NCBI RefSeq assembly: GCF_015686695.1
Contig: NZ_JADPMR010000003.1
Coordinates: 434,001-498,000 of the forward strand
Direction of reading: 5' to 3'
DNA: 64,000 nucleotides
DNA from: Vibrio nitrifigilis
Lineage (GTDB): Bacteria > Pseudomonadota > Gammaproteobacteria > Enterobacterales > Vibrionaceae
Part shown: piece after piece, positions 34,131 to 42,502 of the stretch
Layout of the letters: the number at the start of each line of letters is the position of its first letter
How positions within the stretch are numbered: the stretch's first letter is position 1
Translations under genes and position numbers: made by a program
Notes under the pieces: model-generated
What the model was told of the DNA's origin: nothing
Database searches by the model: none
The model's input: only the letters and a program-made list of their open reading frames with translations

Positions 34131-34496
34131 TCAATCGCTGCGCTGCTCAGGTCGACGCCAAATAAAGTAACTACCAATCAACATACCACTTGTCGCCGTC
34201 ACGATAACCCATATCGGTACCGGATGAACGATAAGAATCACAAAACAAATTAACATTGAAATCGCAGACAATATTTTGTTTTTTCGCGAGATAACTTTAC
34301 CATTTTGCCAATTCTCAACCATATCTCGAAAAAATGGCTTCGACATAAGAAAACGATGAATAGTCGGAGAACCCTTCGCAGATGCCCATGCACAAAGAAT
34401 GACAAACTCTGTTGCTGGCAATCCGGGGAGCAGAATACCAGCAAAGGCAAGCCCCAAGCTGACTATCGCAATGACTTTATACATCCATAGTTTCAT
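34131..34496 (-). CDS. YbaN family (DUF454) inner-membrane protein
   Basis: 121 residues with three hydrophobic segments (residues ~7-28, ~70-87, ~90-112). It carries the DUF454 pattern: GLAFAGILLPGLPATEFVILCAWASAKGSP near residue 16 and a central FRDMVENWQNGKVISRKNK. Function unknown; E. coli ybaN is the nearest named member I recall. Stands alone between the importer operon and gntK. Confidence 0.82.
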   Translation of the reverse strand: MKLWMYKVIAIVSLGLAFAGILLPGLPATEFVILCAWASAKGSPTIHRFLMSKPFFRDMVENWQNGKVISRKNKILSAISMLICFVILIVHPVPIWVIVTATSGMLIGSYFIWRRPEQRSD

Positions 34497-34691
34497 TCAC
34501 TCTACCTGTCATCCATGAGCAGTAATATGCCACCAGTATAGATGCTCCACTTCAACAGCGTGCCAGAACCGTGATGGAAAATGACCGATGGAGCAACATG
34601 ATTTGTTTTAATTGTGATGTATTTAAAGTAATTGAAAACATGATGACCATGAAAGAGTTCATGACCATCAAATGAAATATTAGCGGGGATT

Positions 34692-35222
34692 TTATGCTGT
34701 TTGATGCTGTTTAATAGCGGTTACACAACGAGCGACAACATCATCAAAAGAGCCATCAATGCTGACTTCAATAACATCCGTTTCTTCAATCGTGGGCTTT
34801 TCTAACGTTTCGAACTGGCTCTTCAATAATTCAATTGGCATAAAATGGTCCTCTCGAGCCAACATCCTTCCTTTTACCAATTCAAAATCACCATATAAAT
34901 GAATAAACGTCAGCTTACTATTTCCTTGACGAATTTGGTCGCGATACTTTTGACGCAATGCGGAACAAACAATGATGCCTTCTTCGTGTTTCATTTCAAT
35001 GCTAAACACCGCATCATTAATTCGCTCTAACCACGGTGCTCGATCATCATCATTGAGTGGATGGCCAGATTTCATTTTAAGAATATTCGCTTTGGGATGG
35101 AGATCGTCACCATCAATAAATTTAGCTTCTAATTGACGGGCAACCGCAGCACCAATCGACGATTTACCACAACTTGAAACGCCCATAAACAGGTAGCTGT
35201 TGCCTTTTTTCTCAGCAGTCAC
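34692..35222 (-). CDS. gntK: Gluconokinase
   Basis: Phosphorylates D-gluconate to 6-phosphogluconate for the Entner-Doudoroff or pentose phosphate route. 176 residues, P-loop kinase. Walker A GVSSCGKSS near residue 14, IDGDDLHPKANILKMKSGHPLNDDDRAPWL near 36 and the lid ACT-like CSALRQKYRDQIRQG near 81, all typical of GntK. The start is GTG 35222 with GAGAGG upstream. Divergent from the gluconate permease gene; the two GntR operators lie between them. Confidence 0.95.
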   Translation of the reverse strand: MTAEKKGNSYLFMGVSSCGKSSIGAAVARQLEAKFIDGDDLHPKANILKMKSGHPLNDDDRAPWLERINDAVFSIEMKHEEGIIVCSALRQKYRDQIRQGNSKLTFIHLYGDFELVKGRMLAREDHFMPIELLKSQFETLEKPTIEETDVIEVSIDGSFDDVVARCVTAIKQHQTA

Positions 35223-35273
35223 TTTATTGACCTCTCTCTCATTTCCAATCTTTGTTGGTTTTCATCGTAACAC

Positions 35274-35299
35274 GTTACCCGTAACATGTTACCGGTAAC
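35274..35299. promoter_or_regulatory. Two GntR operators between gntK and the gluconate permease gene
   Basis: Near-palindrome GTTACCCGTAAC (35274-35285) and perfect palindrome GTTACCGGTAAC (35288-35299), centres 14 bases apart. Both match the E. coli GntR site type (ATGTTACCCGTA...). The regulator gene lies 1.5 kb away at 36812. Confidence 0.88.
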
Positions 35300-35344
35300 C
35301 TACAAAAATGTGAACAAACTAACATACAAACAAAAGGTAAACTT

Positions 35345-36688
35345 ATGTCTGATCTAACATTGATCTTGACGGCAATAGGCTCAATTGCACTGCTTCTTTT
35401 TCTCGTAATGAAAGTGAGGCTTCATGCCATCGTTTCTCTGATTCTGGTATCAATGCTTGCCGGACTTTTTTCAGGAATGAATCCCGCGACTATTGCCGAT
35501 ACCATTCAAAAAGGCATGGCAGGAACACTGGGGTTTGTTGCTGTTGTCGTTGCCCTAGGAGCAATGTTTGGCCGCGTAATGGAAGAAACGGGCGCGCTTG
35601 ATCAAATTGCTCACACACTATTAGGTAAATTTGGACATAAAAAAGCTCACTGGGCAATGAGTCTGACCGGTTTTATCTGCGCCCTGCCACTGTTTTTTGA
35701 CGTTGCCGTCGTGTTACTGATTGGTATTGCCTTTGCGGTAGTGCGCAAAGGTGGCGGCAGTGTGATGAAAATCGGTATTGCCCTTCTTGCTGGTATCGCA
35801 GCATGTCAGGCATTTTTGATTCCTGCTCCAGGCCCTATTCTCGTCGCATCGCAGTTACATGCAGATTTTGGTTACATGATTCTTATTGGTTTGCTTGCAG
35901 GTATTCCAGCCATGATCTTAGGTGGACCAATTTTTGGCAGCTACATTGCTAAGAAAGTGCATGTAGAGCTTCCAGAACACGAGCAAGCAGACAACCAACA
36001 ACGTGAAGGCGAAACCATTCCCTCGTTTGCTTTATCGCTTAGTATTGTCGTGTTTCCTTTGATCTTAATTGGTTTAAAAACCATCGTCTCTCGCTTTGTC
36101 GATCCCAACTCTTCTCTGCATGACTGGCTGACATTGCTTGGTCACCCATTTACCGCCATCTTGCTTGCCTGCTTACTAGCTTTTTATGTGTTGGGGGTGA
36201 AACGAGGAATTGCAAATGACAAGATCATGGATATCTGTGGTAGCGCCCTACAACCAGCAGGTGTCATTATCTTGGTTACTGGTGCTGGCGGCGTATTTAA
36301 ACAAGTATTAATCGATTCAGGTGTGGGGGCTGCGCTAGGTAATACCCTTTCTGGATCTGGACTACCTATTGTTGCCTTAGCCTTTATTTTGGCTGCAGCA
36401 GTGCGTGTCATTCAAGGTTCCGCAACCGTGGCAATGCTAACGGCCTGTGGATTGATCACACCAATGTTAACCGCCCTACACTTGGATGGCGCACAGCTAG
36501 CTGCGATCACCATCGCAATTGGCGGTGGGGCAATTGTATTTTCTCATGTAAATGACTCGGGTTTTTGGTTGGCAAACCGCTATTTAGGATTAACAGAGAA
36601 GCAGACTCTGCAAAGCTGGACTATTATGGAAACTATCATAGGCACCACAGGCGGGATCGTGGCAATGCTGGTATCGTTTTTCTTATAA
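35345..36688 (+). CDS. gntT: Gluconate permease (GntP family)
   Basis: High-affinity gluconate:H+ symporter type protein, 447 residues, about 12-14 helices. Family signatures: KGMAGTLGFVAVVVALGAMFGRVMEETGALDQIA near residue 57, SLTGFICALPLFFDVAVVLL near 111, FLIPAPGPILVASQL near 158, GSATVAMLTACGLITPML near 358 and HVNDSGFWLANRYLGLT near 400. Which GntP paralogue (gntT, gntU) it equals is not settled. Repression by GntR through the adjacent operators and induction by gluconate are expected. Confidence 0.92.
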   Translation: MSDLTLILTAIGSIALLLFLVMKVRLHAIVSLILVSMLAGLFSGMNPATIADTIQKGMAGTLGFVAVVVALGAMFGRVMEETGALDQIAHTLLGKFGHKKAHWAMSLTGFICALPLFFDVAVVLLIGIAFAVVRKGGGSVMKIGIALLAGIAACQAFLIPAPGPILVASQLHADFGYMILIGLLAGIPAMILGGPIFGSYIAKKVHVELPEHEQADNQQREGETIPSFALSLSIVVFPLILIGLKTIVSRFVDPNSSLHDWLTLLGHPFTAILLACLLAFYVLGVKRGIANDKIMDICGSALQPAGVIILVTGAGGVFKQVLIDSGVGAALGNTLSGSGLPIVALAFILAAAVRVIQGSATVAMLTACGLITPMLTALHLDGAQLAAITIAIGGGAIVFSHVNDSGFWLANRYLGLTEKQTLQSWTIMETIIGTTGGIVAMLVSFFL

Positions 36689-36753
36689 ACAAATTCTAAT
36701 AATGATAAGTGCTTTGAGACTTTAATCCGTCGATAAACACGCTCCACAACTTA

Positions 36754-36792
36754 CCGCACGGTTAGACCTCTCATTAGCCGTGCGGCTTTTCT
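36754..36792 (+). terminator. Terminator of the gluconate permease gene
   Basis: The arms CCGCACGG (36754-36761) and CCGTGCGG (36778-36785) have a 16-base loop and are followed by CTTTTCTT. Because gntR converges, it may serve both strands weakly. Confidence 0.75.
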
Positions 36793-36811
36793 TCAAAATA
36801 AGTTCGATATA

Positions 36812-37816
36812 TTACGTTCTTAAACTTTCCCCTAAATCAATCCGATAACCTAGATTAATGATTGATTTTTCAACCTCTTTTCCTTCGAGGCGTTCTAGTA
36901 GTTCTGTAGCTGAAATACGACCGATTTGCTCACGAGGCGTAACAACGCTGGCCAATTTCGGTGCCATCGATTGCCCAATATCATGACCGTGGAATCCGGC
37001 GACGCCGATATCTTGAGGAACACGTATGCCCTGGCGCTGACACTCAAAAATAACCCCAGCAGCCAAATCATCATTGGTACAAAAGAAACTATCTAAATCT
37101 GGGTATAACGCCAAGCTCTTGCGTAATAAACTCGCACCAAGGGAAAAAGAAGAAGCATCGTCAGTCGTCACCACTCTCGGCGTCAGTTCTGCACTGCGCA
37201 TCACAGACTCGTATCCATGCATCTTTAACTTGGTACGAACATCCATACGAGCTCCTAGATAGACAATATTGCGATGACCTTGAGCAATCATGGCTTCCAC
37301 CATCTCTTTCGCAGCTAGGGTGTTATCAAACCCCACACACTGCTGCATAGAAGGAGAAGCGATATCCATCATTTCAATCACAGGTATGCCCGCAGTTTCA
37401 ATCATACGAACTGTTCTAGGTGTGTGGTAACTTTCTGATAATAATAAGCCGTCGATATTGTATGACAACAAAGAAGCAACCCGCGCCTCTTCCACATCGG
37501 GACGATAACCATAATGAGCAAACATGGTTTGATAGCAAAACTTACCCGTCACCTTTTCAATACCACGAATCACTTCAGCAAACACTTGGTTGGTAAGCGA
37601 TGGCACTAATACACCAATGGCACGACTGCGCGATTGAGCTAAAATTTCTGGAGCTCGGTTAGGAATATAACCACACGATTCCAACGCGTTAGCAATCCGC
37701 TCGCGTGTCTTTTCCGATACACGATTTGGATCTTTAAGATAACCGCTGACCGTCATCTTAGTGACACCGACTTGATCTGCTACATCCTGTAGCGTTGGTC
37801 TACGCTTTTTGCTCAT
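36812..37816 (-). CDS. gntR: LacI-family gluconate repressor GntR
   Basis: 334 residues. N-terminal helix-turn-helix LQDVADQVGVTKMTVSGYLKDPNRVS and hinge NRAPEILAQSRSRAIGVLVPSLTNQVFAEVIRG, both closely matching E. coli GntR. Periplasmic-binding-like effector domain with VGFDNTLAAKEMVEAMIAQGHRNIVYLGARMDVRT and FFCTNDDLAAGVIFECQRQGIRVPQDIGVAGFHGHDIGQSM. Gluconate is the likely inducer. The operators are at 35274-35299. Ends in a permease-convergent region. Confidence 0.95.
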   Translation of the reverse strand: MSKKRRPTLQDVADQVGVTKMTVSGYLKDPNRVSEKTRERIANALESCGYIPNRAPEILAQSRSRAIGVLVPSLTNQVFAEVIRGIEKVTGKFCYQTMFAHYGYRPDVEEARVASLLSYNIDGLLLSESYHTPRTVRMIETAGIPVIEMMDIASPSMQQCVGFDNTLAAKEMVEAMIAQGHRNIVYLGARMDVRTKLKMHGYESVMRSAELTPRVVTTDDASSFSLGASLLRKSLALYPDLDSFFCTNDDLAAGVIFECQRQGIRVPQDIGVAGFHGHDIGQSMAPKLASVVTPREQIGRISATELLERLEGKEVEKSIINLGYRIDLGESLRT

Positions 37817-37956
37817 AAATTTTCATTTTTAGTGTGAATCACAGGTAACTTAGCTAACCATATGAATAACCACATATTCATTGTAATTGATGAATCATAT
37901 AATAGTTTATGCTTTACAACCAGTCACCGCCCCACAGGGGTATGTTTAGGCGCAAT

Positions 37957-38136
37957 TTATACCCACTGGCCGGCAACATAACCGCTTGACCATGCCCATT
38001 GGAAATTGTACCCACCTAACCAGCCGGTTACATCCATGACTTCGCCAACAAAGAACAACCCTTTTACTTTGGTACATTCCATGGTTTTAGAGGAGATAAA
38101 CTGAGTATCCACCCCACCTAACGTCACTTCAGCAGT
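37957..38136 (-). pseudogene. yhiN: C-terminal fragment of host yhiN, cut off by the island
   Basis: Reads ACT GCT GAA GTG ... to TAA at 37957, giving 59-60 residues (TAEVTLGGVDTQFISSKTME, then KGLFFVGEVMDVTGWLGGYN and WAWSSGYVAGQWV). This is the missing tail of the truncated gene at 54042-55076. Together they give a complete HI0933-family flavoprotein of about 395 residues. It has no start of its own. The island's terminal repeat begins at 38137. Confidence 0.93.
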
Positions 38137-38168
38137 ATTCCTAACAGGGTATGCCAGTTGTCAAAATG
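38137..38168 (+). repeat. Left terminal inverted repeat of the island
   Basis: ATTCCTAACA (38137-38146), an 11-base spacer, then TTGTCAAAATG (38158-38168). Both blocks recur in inverted orientation at the right end with a 7-base spacer. The two-block layout looks like a recombinase arm/core site. Confidence 0.88.
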
Positions 38169-38195
38169 TTAGTTTATAATTAATACTCAGCATCA

Positions 38196-38239
38196 ATTAT
38201 TTTAATGATATCTCGCTTCAGATATATCATTAAAATAAT
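38196..38239. repeat. 16-base perfect inverted repeat near the left end
   Basis: The arms ATTATTTTAATGATAT (38196-38211) and ATATCATTAAAATAAT (38224-38239) are perfect complements around a 12-base loop. No T-run follows on either strand. Confidence 0.8.
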
Positions 38240-38809
38240 CCCCAAAAGCGCATCACCTCAGATACGTACTCTCCATGAAAACAAGTTGTACGTTTTTAAA
38301 CGTGTTATTTTATGTTGATGGTTTAAAAGAAAAAGGAATAAATCCATCATTCATAAATTGTGCATATTTAGTCACTTTGTATTTTTATCAATCCAAAGGA
38401 ATATTTGCGAGATATAATAGTACAACAAGAGCTCTTAAACTAAACAACACTTACCTAGGCCAATAAACCTTAGTCAAAGGCAGCAAAGTTCTAGTCTCAA
38501 TATCAAACGATATCATAGTATAGAAGTCGATTATAACCGGACGAAAGGCACAATGCTCTTGAGTATCTAAGTCCAGTTAACTTTCAAAAGCATAATGTCG
38601 CTTAATGAAGTATCCAGTCTTGCTGGAACAGATCCGATTGATTATTAACTTCTTTTTTAGTCAGACTTTATGACCTTAGTTGATTATACTCTTATAATTA
38701 GTATAAATTAGAGTTCGTAACATCATTGACTGGTAGTCTTAAATAGCACATTCCAATGTTGAATTTACGCAATAACCACCCCAAAATAGAAACTAAAGGC
38801 TAGAAAGCG
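38240..38809. other. Non-coding left part of the island with a promoter for the first cargo gene
   Basis: No convincing gene; a 63-codon frame at 38275-38466 lacks a ribosome site. A promoter-like pair TTGATT (38680-38685) and TATAAA (38702-38707) with a 16-base spacer precedes the NdpA-like gene by about 100 bases. Confidence 0.45.
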
Positions 38810-39829
38810 ATGAATATTTTTAACACCAGTTGCTACCATATTTTTATTGGTAACGGAACAACACAAAAGTTCAAAGGAACGGCTGCTGCGACTAAGAATT
38901 TTGAGCAATTCGCAAAAGAGGCAGTAAAGCAAACGCAAGGTAATATATCAACTCAAGAGTACACATTTAATGCGAATTCAAATGTTAAAACTGAATTTGA
39001 AAATTATTTGATAAACCCTTCAAATTGGGATGTATTTAGTAAAACAATGGCTGGATATTTGTTAAGTGAGCAACAAACATCTCAAGCACAAGTAGCCAAT
39101 ATGAAAGTGAAACTAACCCCTGGAAGTTTGTTAGTTATTCACTGTAAACCACCTCACAATAATACAGACATACTTGTGTTGGTAAAAATTGAACAGGAAG
39201 AAGTTGCTAGTGCTGAAGATTTTGAAAAATTGTTTGGGTTACCTGTCGACAAAAAAGCATTAAACACCGCTTTCATTACGTTTGAAAAAGATCAAGAACC
39301 TCAGTTATTAGTTTCTAAGGCCCGAGCCTATTGGACTAAATTTCTCGATGTATCACCAGTTCGTTTAGATAGCGTGAATACAGCCAACGCTTTTGATGCC
39401 TTAGATAATCAACTTAAAGCGGTAAAACGAAATCATAAAGCAGATTATTTACATTTGAGAAATCATTTACTTACATTTCTACGCAATAGAAGTGGGCAAA
39501 CCATATCCTATAATGAGTTAATTGAAGTGGTTTTTGAGAATCATAAGCCATTAGATAGTAATTTTAAACCTGAGGAACTAGCTAAAAAGCTTATCAATCT
39601 CCCTAAGACATACAAAAGACCCTTCGATGCTCAGTTCAATGTTGATATGATTAACGTTAATGCAAAGCGAGTTAAGCAATCAGTAATGTTGACAGATAAA
39701 ATAGAATTAAACATTAAAGATGCGGTCGACAATTTGGATCAACTAATTCAACCGTTTGAGAAAAATGGTGAAAAAGGCATCGTAATACTCAGTGAAGATG
39801 GTTACGAATACTTTAAAAAAAGTAATTAA
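38810..39829 (+). CDS. NdpA/YejK-like nucleoid-associated protein (island cargo)
   Basis: 339 residues. The sequence follows the pattern of the 37-kDa nucleoid-associated family: GSLLVIHCKPPHNNTDILVL near residue 104, ARAYWTKFLDVSPVRLDS near 170, NTANAFDALDNQL soon after, then a C-terminal block FDAQFNVDMINVNAKRVKQS, SVMLTDKIELNIKD and ILSEDGYEYFKKSN. The family assignment is by eye and moderate. It is followed 2 bases after its stop by a membrane-protein gene, so they form a two-gene operon. A DNA-sensing protein with a membrane partner suggests a defence role, which is inference only. Confidence 0.5.
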   Translation: MNIFNTSCYHIFIGNGTTQKFKGTAAATKNFEQFAKEAVKQTQGNISTQEYTFNANSNVKTEFENYLINPSNWDVFSKTMAGYLLSEQQTSQAQVANMKVKLTPGSLLVIHCKPPHNNTDILVLVKIEQEEVASAEDFEKLFGLPVDKKALNTAFITFEKDQEPQLLVSKARAYWTKFLDVSPVRLDSVNTANAFDALDNQLKAVKRNHKADYLHLRNHLLTFLRNRSGQTISYNELIEVVFENHKPLDSNFKPEELAKKLINLPKTYKRPFDAQFNVDMINVNAKRVKQSVMLTDKIELNIKDAVDNLDQLIQPFEKNGEKGIVILSEDGYEYFKKSN

Positions 39830-39831
39830 AT

Positions 39832-41370
39832 ATGTTAAATAAGTTAAGGGGTATCTGGAGCAGTTGTGATTCTGTCTGGGATATTCACACAGAAACATTT
39901 AAGCGTTTAACTGCTTTTCTTGAGCTACATGAGTTGATCGAAGCTGACGTGGACTCTTTGTGCTCGTTCATATACGAAATTCAAAATAACCAAGATATTG
40001 TTACGGTAAAAGTTTTTCATGACGAAGATGAATCGATAGAGTTTTCGAATAACTCTAGTAATGAGATAATACTAGAACGGAGTGAAAATCTTAAAAAAAT
40101 AATAGAAGATTTTGATGGAGAAGAAAAGTTATCTGTTGTTATTGAAGTATACAAAAAGATAAAAAAGCATGATGAGCATACTCTAATATCCAAGGTTTAT
40201 TGTCTGGAAAAATTATCTTCCTATATTACAAGTTTATCTTTAAAGTCTTTTCACGATGAAATTTCATCTAACTTCTATGGCGAAAGCATACAAGCCGTTG
40301 TTTTTTATGGCGATTTCAAGAAGCGTGTTAGTACTAAATATTTTCATTTCATACCTAAAGATGAGTTTGATTCAAACGAATCTTACCCAAAATTTGATAT
40401 TATTCGTGCTGAAGAAATAAAGAGAACACGAGCTAACTTAGGTCATTTTGCAAACGCTTCCGAGTGGCCATTTTTACCTGATCATTTTAAGTTTAGAGGC
40501 AATCAACCAGATGATTTAGGAGTTATTGCATCTCGATTTAATGGGCTTATTAATGCATATCTTATTAGCTGTTTTTCTAATTTAGCTATTATTGATGACA
40601 AGACTATCAAATATCGAATGAATGGATTAAAAGATATCTCTGGGAGCTATGATTTTGGCGCACTAATAAATATTAATGCAGATTTTCTCTGGGATCTTTA
40701 TAAGTGGATTTATAAAGGCAGTTCAGTCGATAAGATGGGAGTAACGCGGAATATAATTCCATTGCATGTTGAAGACCTATTAAGCGTAGATCAGCCTGTT
40801 TTATCATCAGCCTATTCAAGTTTTATTCTTTCACAAAAAGATGACGTGAAGAATTACATTGATGCAACAAGCAAATTAGCAGAGCAAGTACGAGTTACGA
40901 CTCAGAAAGCTGGAGAGGTCGCAGAAAAAATTGCGAACTCTATTAAATCTGGTGTTTTCGGTGTTACAACTTTTGCTATTTCAACAATTCTATTTAGGAT
41001 TTTTTCAAAAGGTAATGACATTCATAGCTATTCTGACCTATTTGTATTTATAGGATCTCCTTTGTTTATTTCTATGATCGGCTTCGCTATGTTTGTTTTT
41101 TCTGTTCTATTTGGTTTATCTCTATTTGAATCATTCCAAGATCAGGATAGATTTAGGGAAATGTATGAACAATCAAAAAAAACCTATGAATACGTATTGA
41201 CGAAAAAAGATATGAAGAACATTCTCAACGATGATGTATACTTTCATACGACTTATCGTTTTATTTCAGAGAGAAGAAAGCTTTATATTTGGGTATGGAT
41301 TGGCGCGCTCTCTATTGTCTCCACGACACTTATATTGGCTCATTGTCATGCCATGAGTATAGCTAGCTAA
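39832..41370 (+). CDS. Unknown membrane protein with C-terminal helices, partner of the NdpA-like gene
   Basis: 512 residues, not recognised. Residues ~1-340 are soluble, acidic and without known motifs. A coiled-coil-like stretch (KLAEQVRVTTQKAGEVAEKIANSIKS) follows near 350. Three hydrophobic segments come next: VFGVTTFAISTILFRIF near 373, FIGSPLFISMIGFAMFVFSVLFGLSLF near 400 and IWVWIGALSIVSTTLILA near 488. A linker with two-strand character lies between the last two. Its ATG lies directly behind the stop of the upstream gene (TAAATATG). A soluble sensor-like domain fused to membrane helices, cotranscribed with a nucleoid-like protein, is the layout of many abortive-infection pairs. Confidence 0.55.
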   Translation: MLNKLRGIWSSCDSVWDIHTETFKRLTAFLELHELIEADVDSLCSFIYEIQNNQDIVTVKVFHDEDESIEFSNNSSNEIILERSENLKKIIEDFDGEEKLSVVIEVYKKIKKHDEHTLISKVYCLEKLSSYITSLSLKSFHDEISSNFYGESIQAVVFYGDFKKRVSTKYFHFIPKDEFDSNESYPKFDIIRAEEIKRTRANLGHFANASEWPFLPDHFKFRGNQPDDLGVIASRFNGLINAYLISCFSNLAIIDDKTIKYRMNGLKDISGSYDFGALININADFLWDLYKWIYKGSSVDKMGVTRNIIPLHVEDLLSVDQPVLSSAYSSFILSQKDDVKNYIDATSKLAEQVRVTTQKAGEVAEKIANSIKSGVFGVTTFAISTILFRIFSKGNDIHSYSDLFVFIGSPLFISMIGFAMFVFSVLFGLSLFESFQDQDRFREMYEQSKKTYEYVLTKKDMKNILNDDVYFHTTYRFISERRKLYIWVWIGALSIVSTTLILAHCHAMSIAS

Positions 41371-41506
41371 AAAATTAGCACCCGCGAGTCACTTATTATT
41401 TGTTCTTAGGTAAGGCTACCCCACATTTGTACGCCTTTCTTGATATAACCACAGACCTTCAAGTATTTTTGAGGCTGTCCCGGTTTTGCACTGCTCTGGT
41501 AAGGCC

Positions 41507-41623
41507 TTACCACTCAAAGGCTTTAAGTCTTTCAAGAAAAGGAAAATCATCAACGTGATTTCTACTTCTGATAGAATCAGCTATCTGGTCTACAGTTCGT
41601 CTCTTTCTCAGAAGCATCAGCAT
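41507..41623 (-). CDS. Possible 38-residue protein at the end of the helicase operon
   Basis: Small frame starting at ATG 41623 (second ATG 41617, preceded by AGGAT) 14 bases after the stop of the upstream gene. It encodes 38 residues, basic at the start (LLRKRRTVDQIADSIRS) and acidic/aromatic at the end (DDFPFLERLKAFEW). Unknown. It could also be leftover sequence; the coherent charge pattern and ribosome site favour a gene. Confidence 0.3.
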   Translation of the reverse strand: MLMLLRKRRTVDQIADSIRSRNHVDDFPFLERLKAFEW

Positions 41624-41639
41624 TATCCTGTAAGTTAAT

Positions 41640-42131
41640 TTAAAAATCCGCTGATTTTAATCCACGAATTTTATAGATCAATTTACTAGTGACGCCCTTC
41701 CCAATTTCTGAACGTAAGTAACGTTCAGAATAAGGTTGTAATATTTCCTCAGAGCCAATTTCTCCGCAGACGTACCATTGGGCATTCAATCCATGTGCGT
41801 GAGCTATCATCCGACGCACAGGGGCGTTGTCGTCCATTTGCATCCTGAAGGGTAACTCTGTGTCAGGCGCTAATTCATCAGTGGAAAACACACCATGTTC
41901 AATAAGGTATGCTCGATTGTAAAAAGTCCCTAATGGGTAAAGTAGTAGCCCCGCTTCTGATGCCGCATTTCTTAGTTTTTCTATAGCCTGATAATCCGGT
42001 TTGACCATTTCTAAAAGTGTCTTTGTTCGAGTATTGAACCATTCTTTATACTTGGCATGTACACTTGCATTATGGTGAAAATATTCATTCGAATAGAACA
42101 AACTAAGCATGTCGAAATATAAAACCTTCAC
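41640..42131 (-). CDS. Unknown protein, fourth gene of the helicase operon
   Basis: 163 residues from GTG 42131 (MKVLYFDMLSLF), which has AGGTGG 5 bases upstream; another GTG lies 9 bases earlier. I do not recognise it. The N-terminal beta strand LYFDML and the later DDNAPVRRMIAHAHGL followed by AQWYVCGE loosely recall HAD-type phosphatase domains of RNA-repair proteins; the usual DxD is missing. It follows the 101-residue gene with a ~20-base gap. Confidence 0.5.
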   Translation of the reverse strand: MKVLYFDMLSLFYSNEYFHHNASVHAKYKEWFNTRTKTLLEMVKPDYQAIEKLRNAASEAGLLLYPLGTFYNRAYLIEHGVFSTDELAPDTELPFRMQMDDNAPVRRMIAHAHGLNAQWYVCGEIGSEEILQPYSERYLRSEIGKGVTSKLIYKIRGLKSADF

Positions 42132-42150
42132 TGAAACCACCTAGTCCGTC

Positions 42151-42456
42151 TTAGGCATAGTTAAAATGGTGCTTCATGAAAAAATCTAGATAACATCCTC
42201 TTTCTAAAGCCCTTTCCTCAATCTGCTTCCATAACACCGGTAGATAGGTTTTAAGAACCTCCACATCAGATTGGTGGTATTCATCCTTACAGTCCCCAGC
42301 AGCTGCTTTGAGCCACGCTGAGGGGGTTAAAATAGTGAGTCCTTGATGAAAATACTCAGGAATGGCTGCCCGTATTGCTTCTTCGCTACCGCTAGCTACA
42401 TAAATGGTGACGCCTTCACCCGTCGCATAATAATGGCTAACTCCGATGTAAAACAT
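42151..42456 (-). CDS. Unknown small protein, third gene of the helicase operon
   Basis: 101 residues from ATG 42456 (MFYIGVSHYYATGEG), chosen because GAGG lies 7 bases upstream; the frame is open nine codons further to another ATG. Unknown family. Sequence is mixed alpha/beta with aromatic residues and a Cys-containing middle (AAAGDCKDEYHQ). It sits between the helicase gene and the 163-residue gene on the same strand. Confidence 0.5.
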   Translation of the reverse strand: MFYIGVSHYYATGEGVTIYVASGSEEAIRAAIPEYFHQGLTILTPSAWLKAAAGDCKDEYHQSDVEVLKTYLPVLWKQIEERALERGCYLDFFMKHHFNYA

Positions 42457-42502
42457 ATCAAGACCTCGATAACATATTGTCATTCTTAAAAATATTTATT
42501 TT

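Noticed and set aside
38275..38466. 63-codon frame at the left end of the island
   Set aside because: No Shine-Dalgarno sequence and no recognisable features; left as non-coding.
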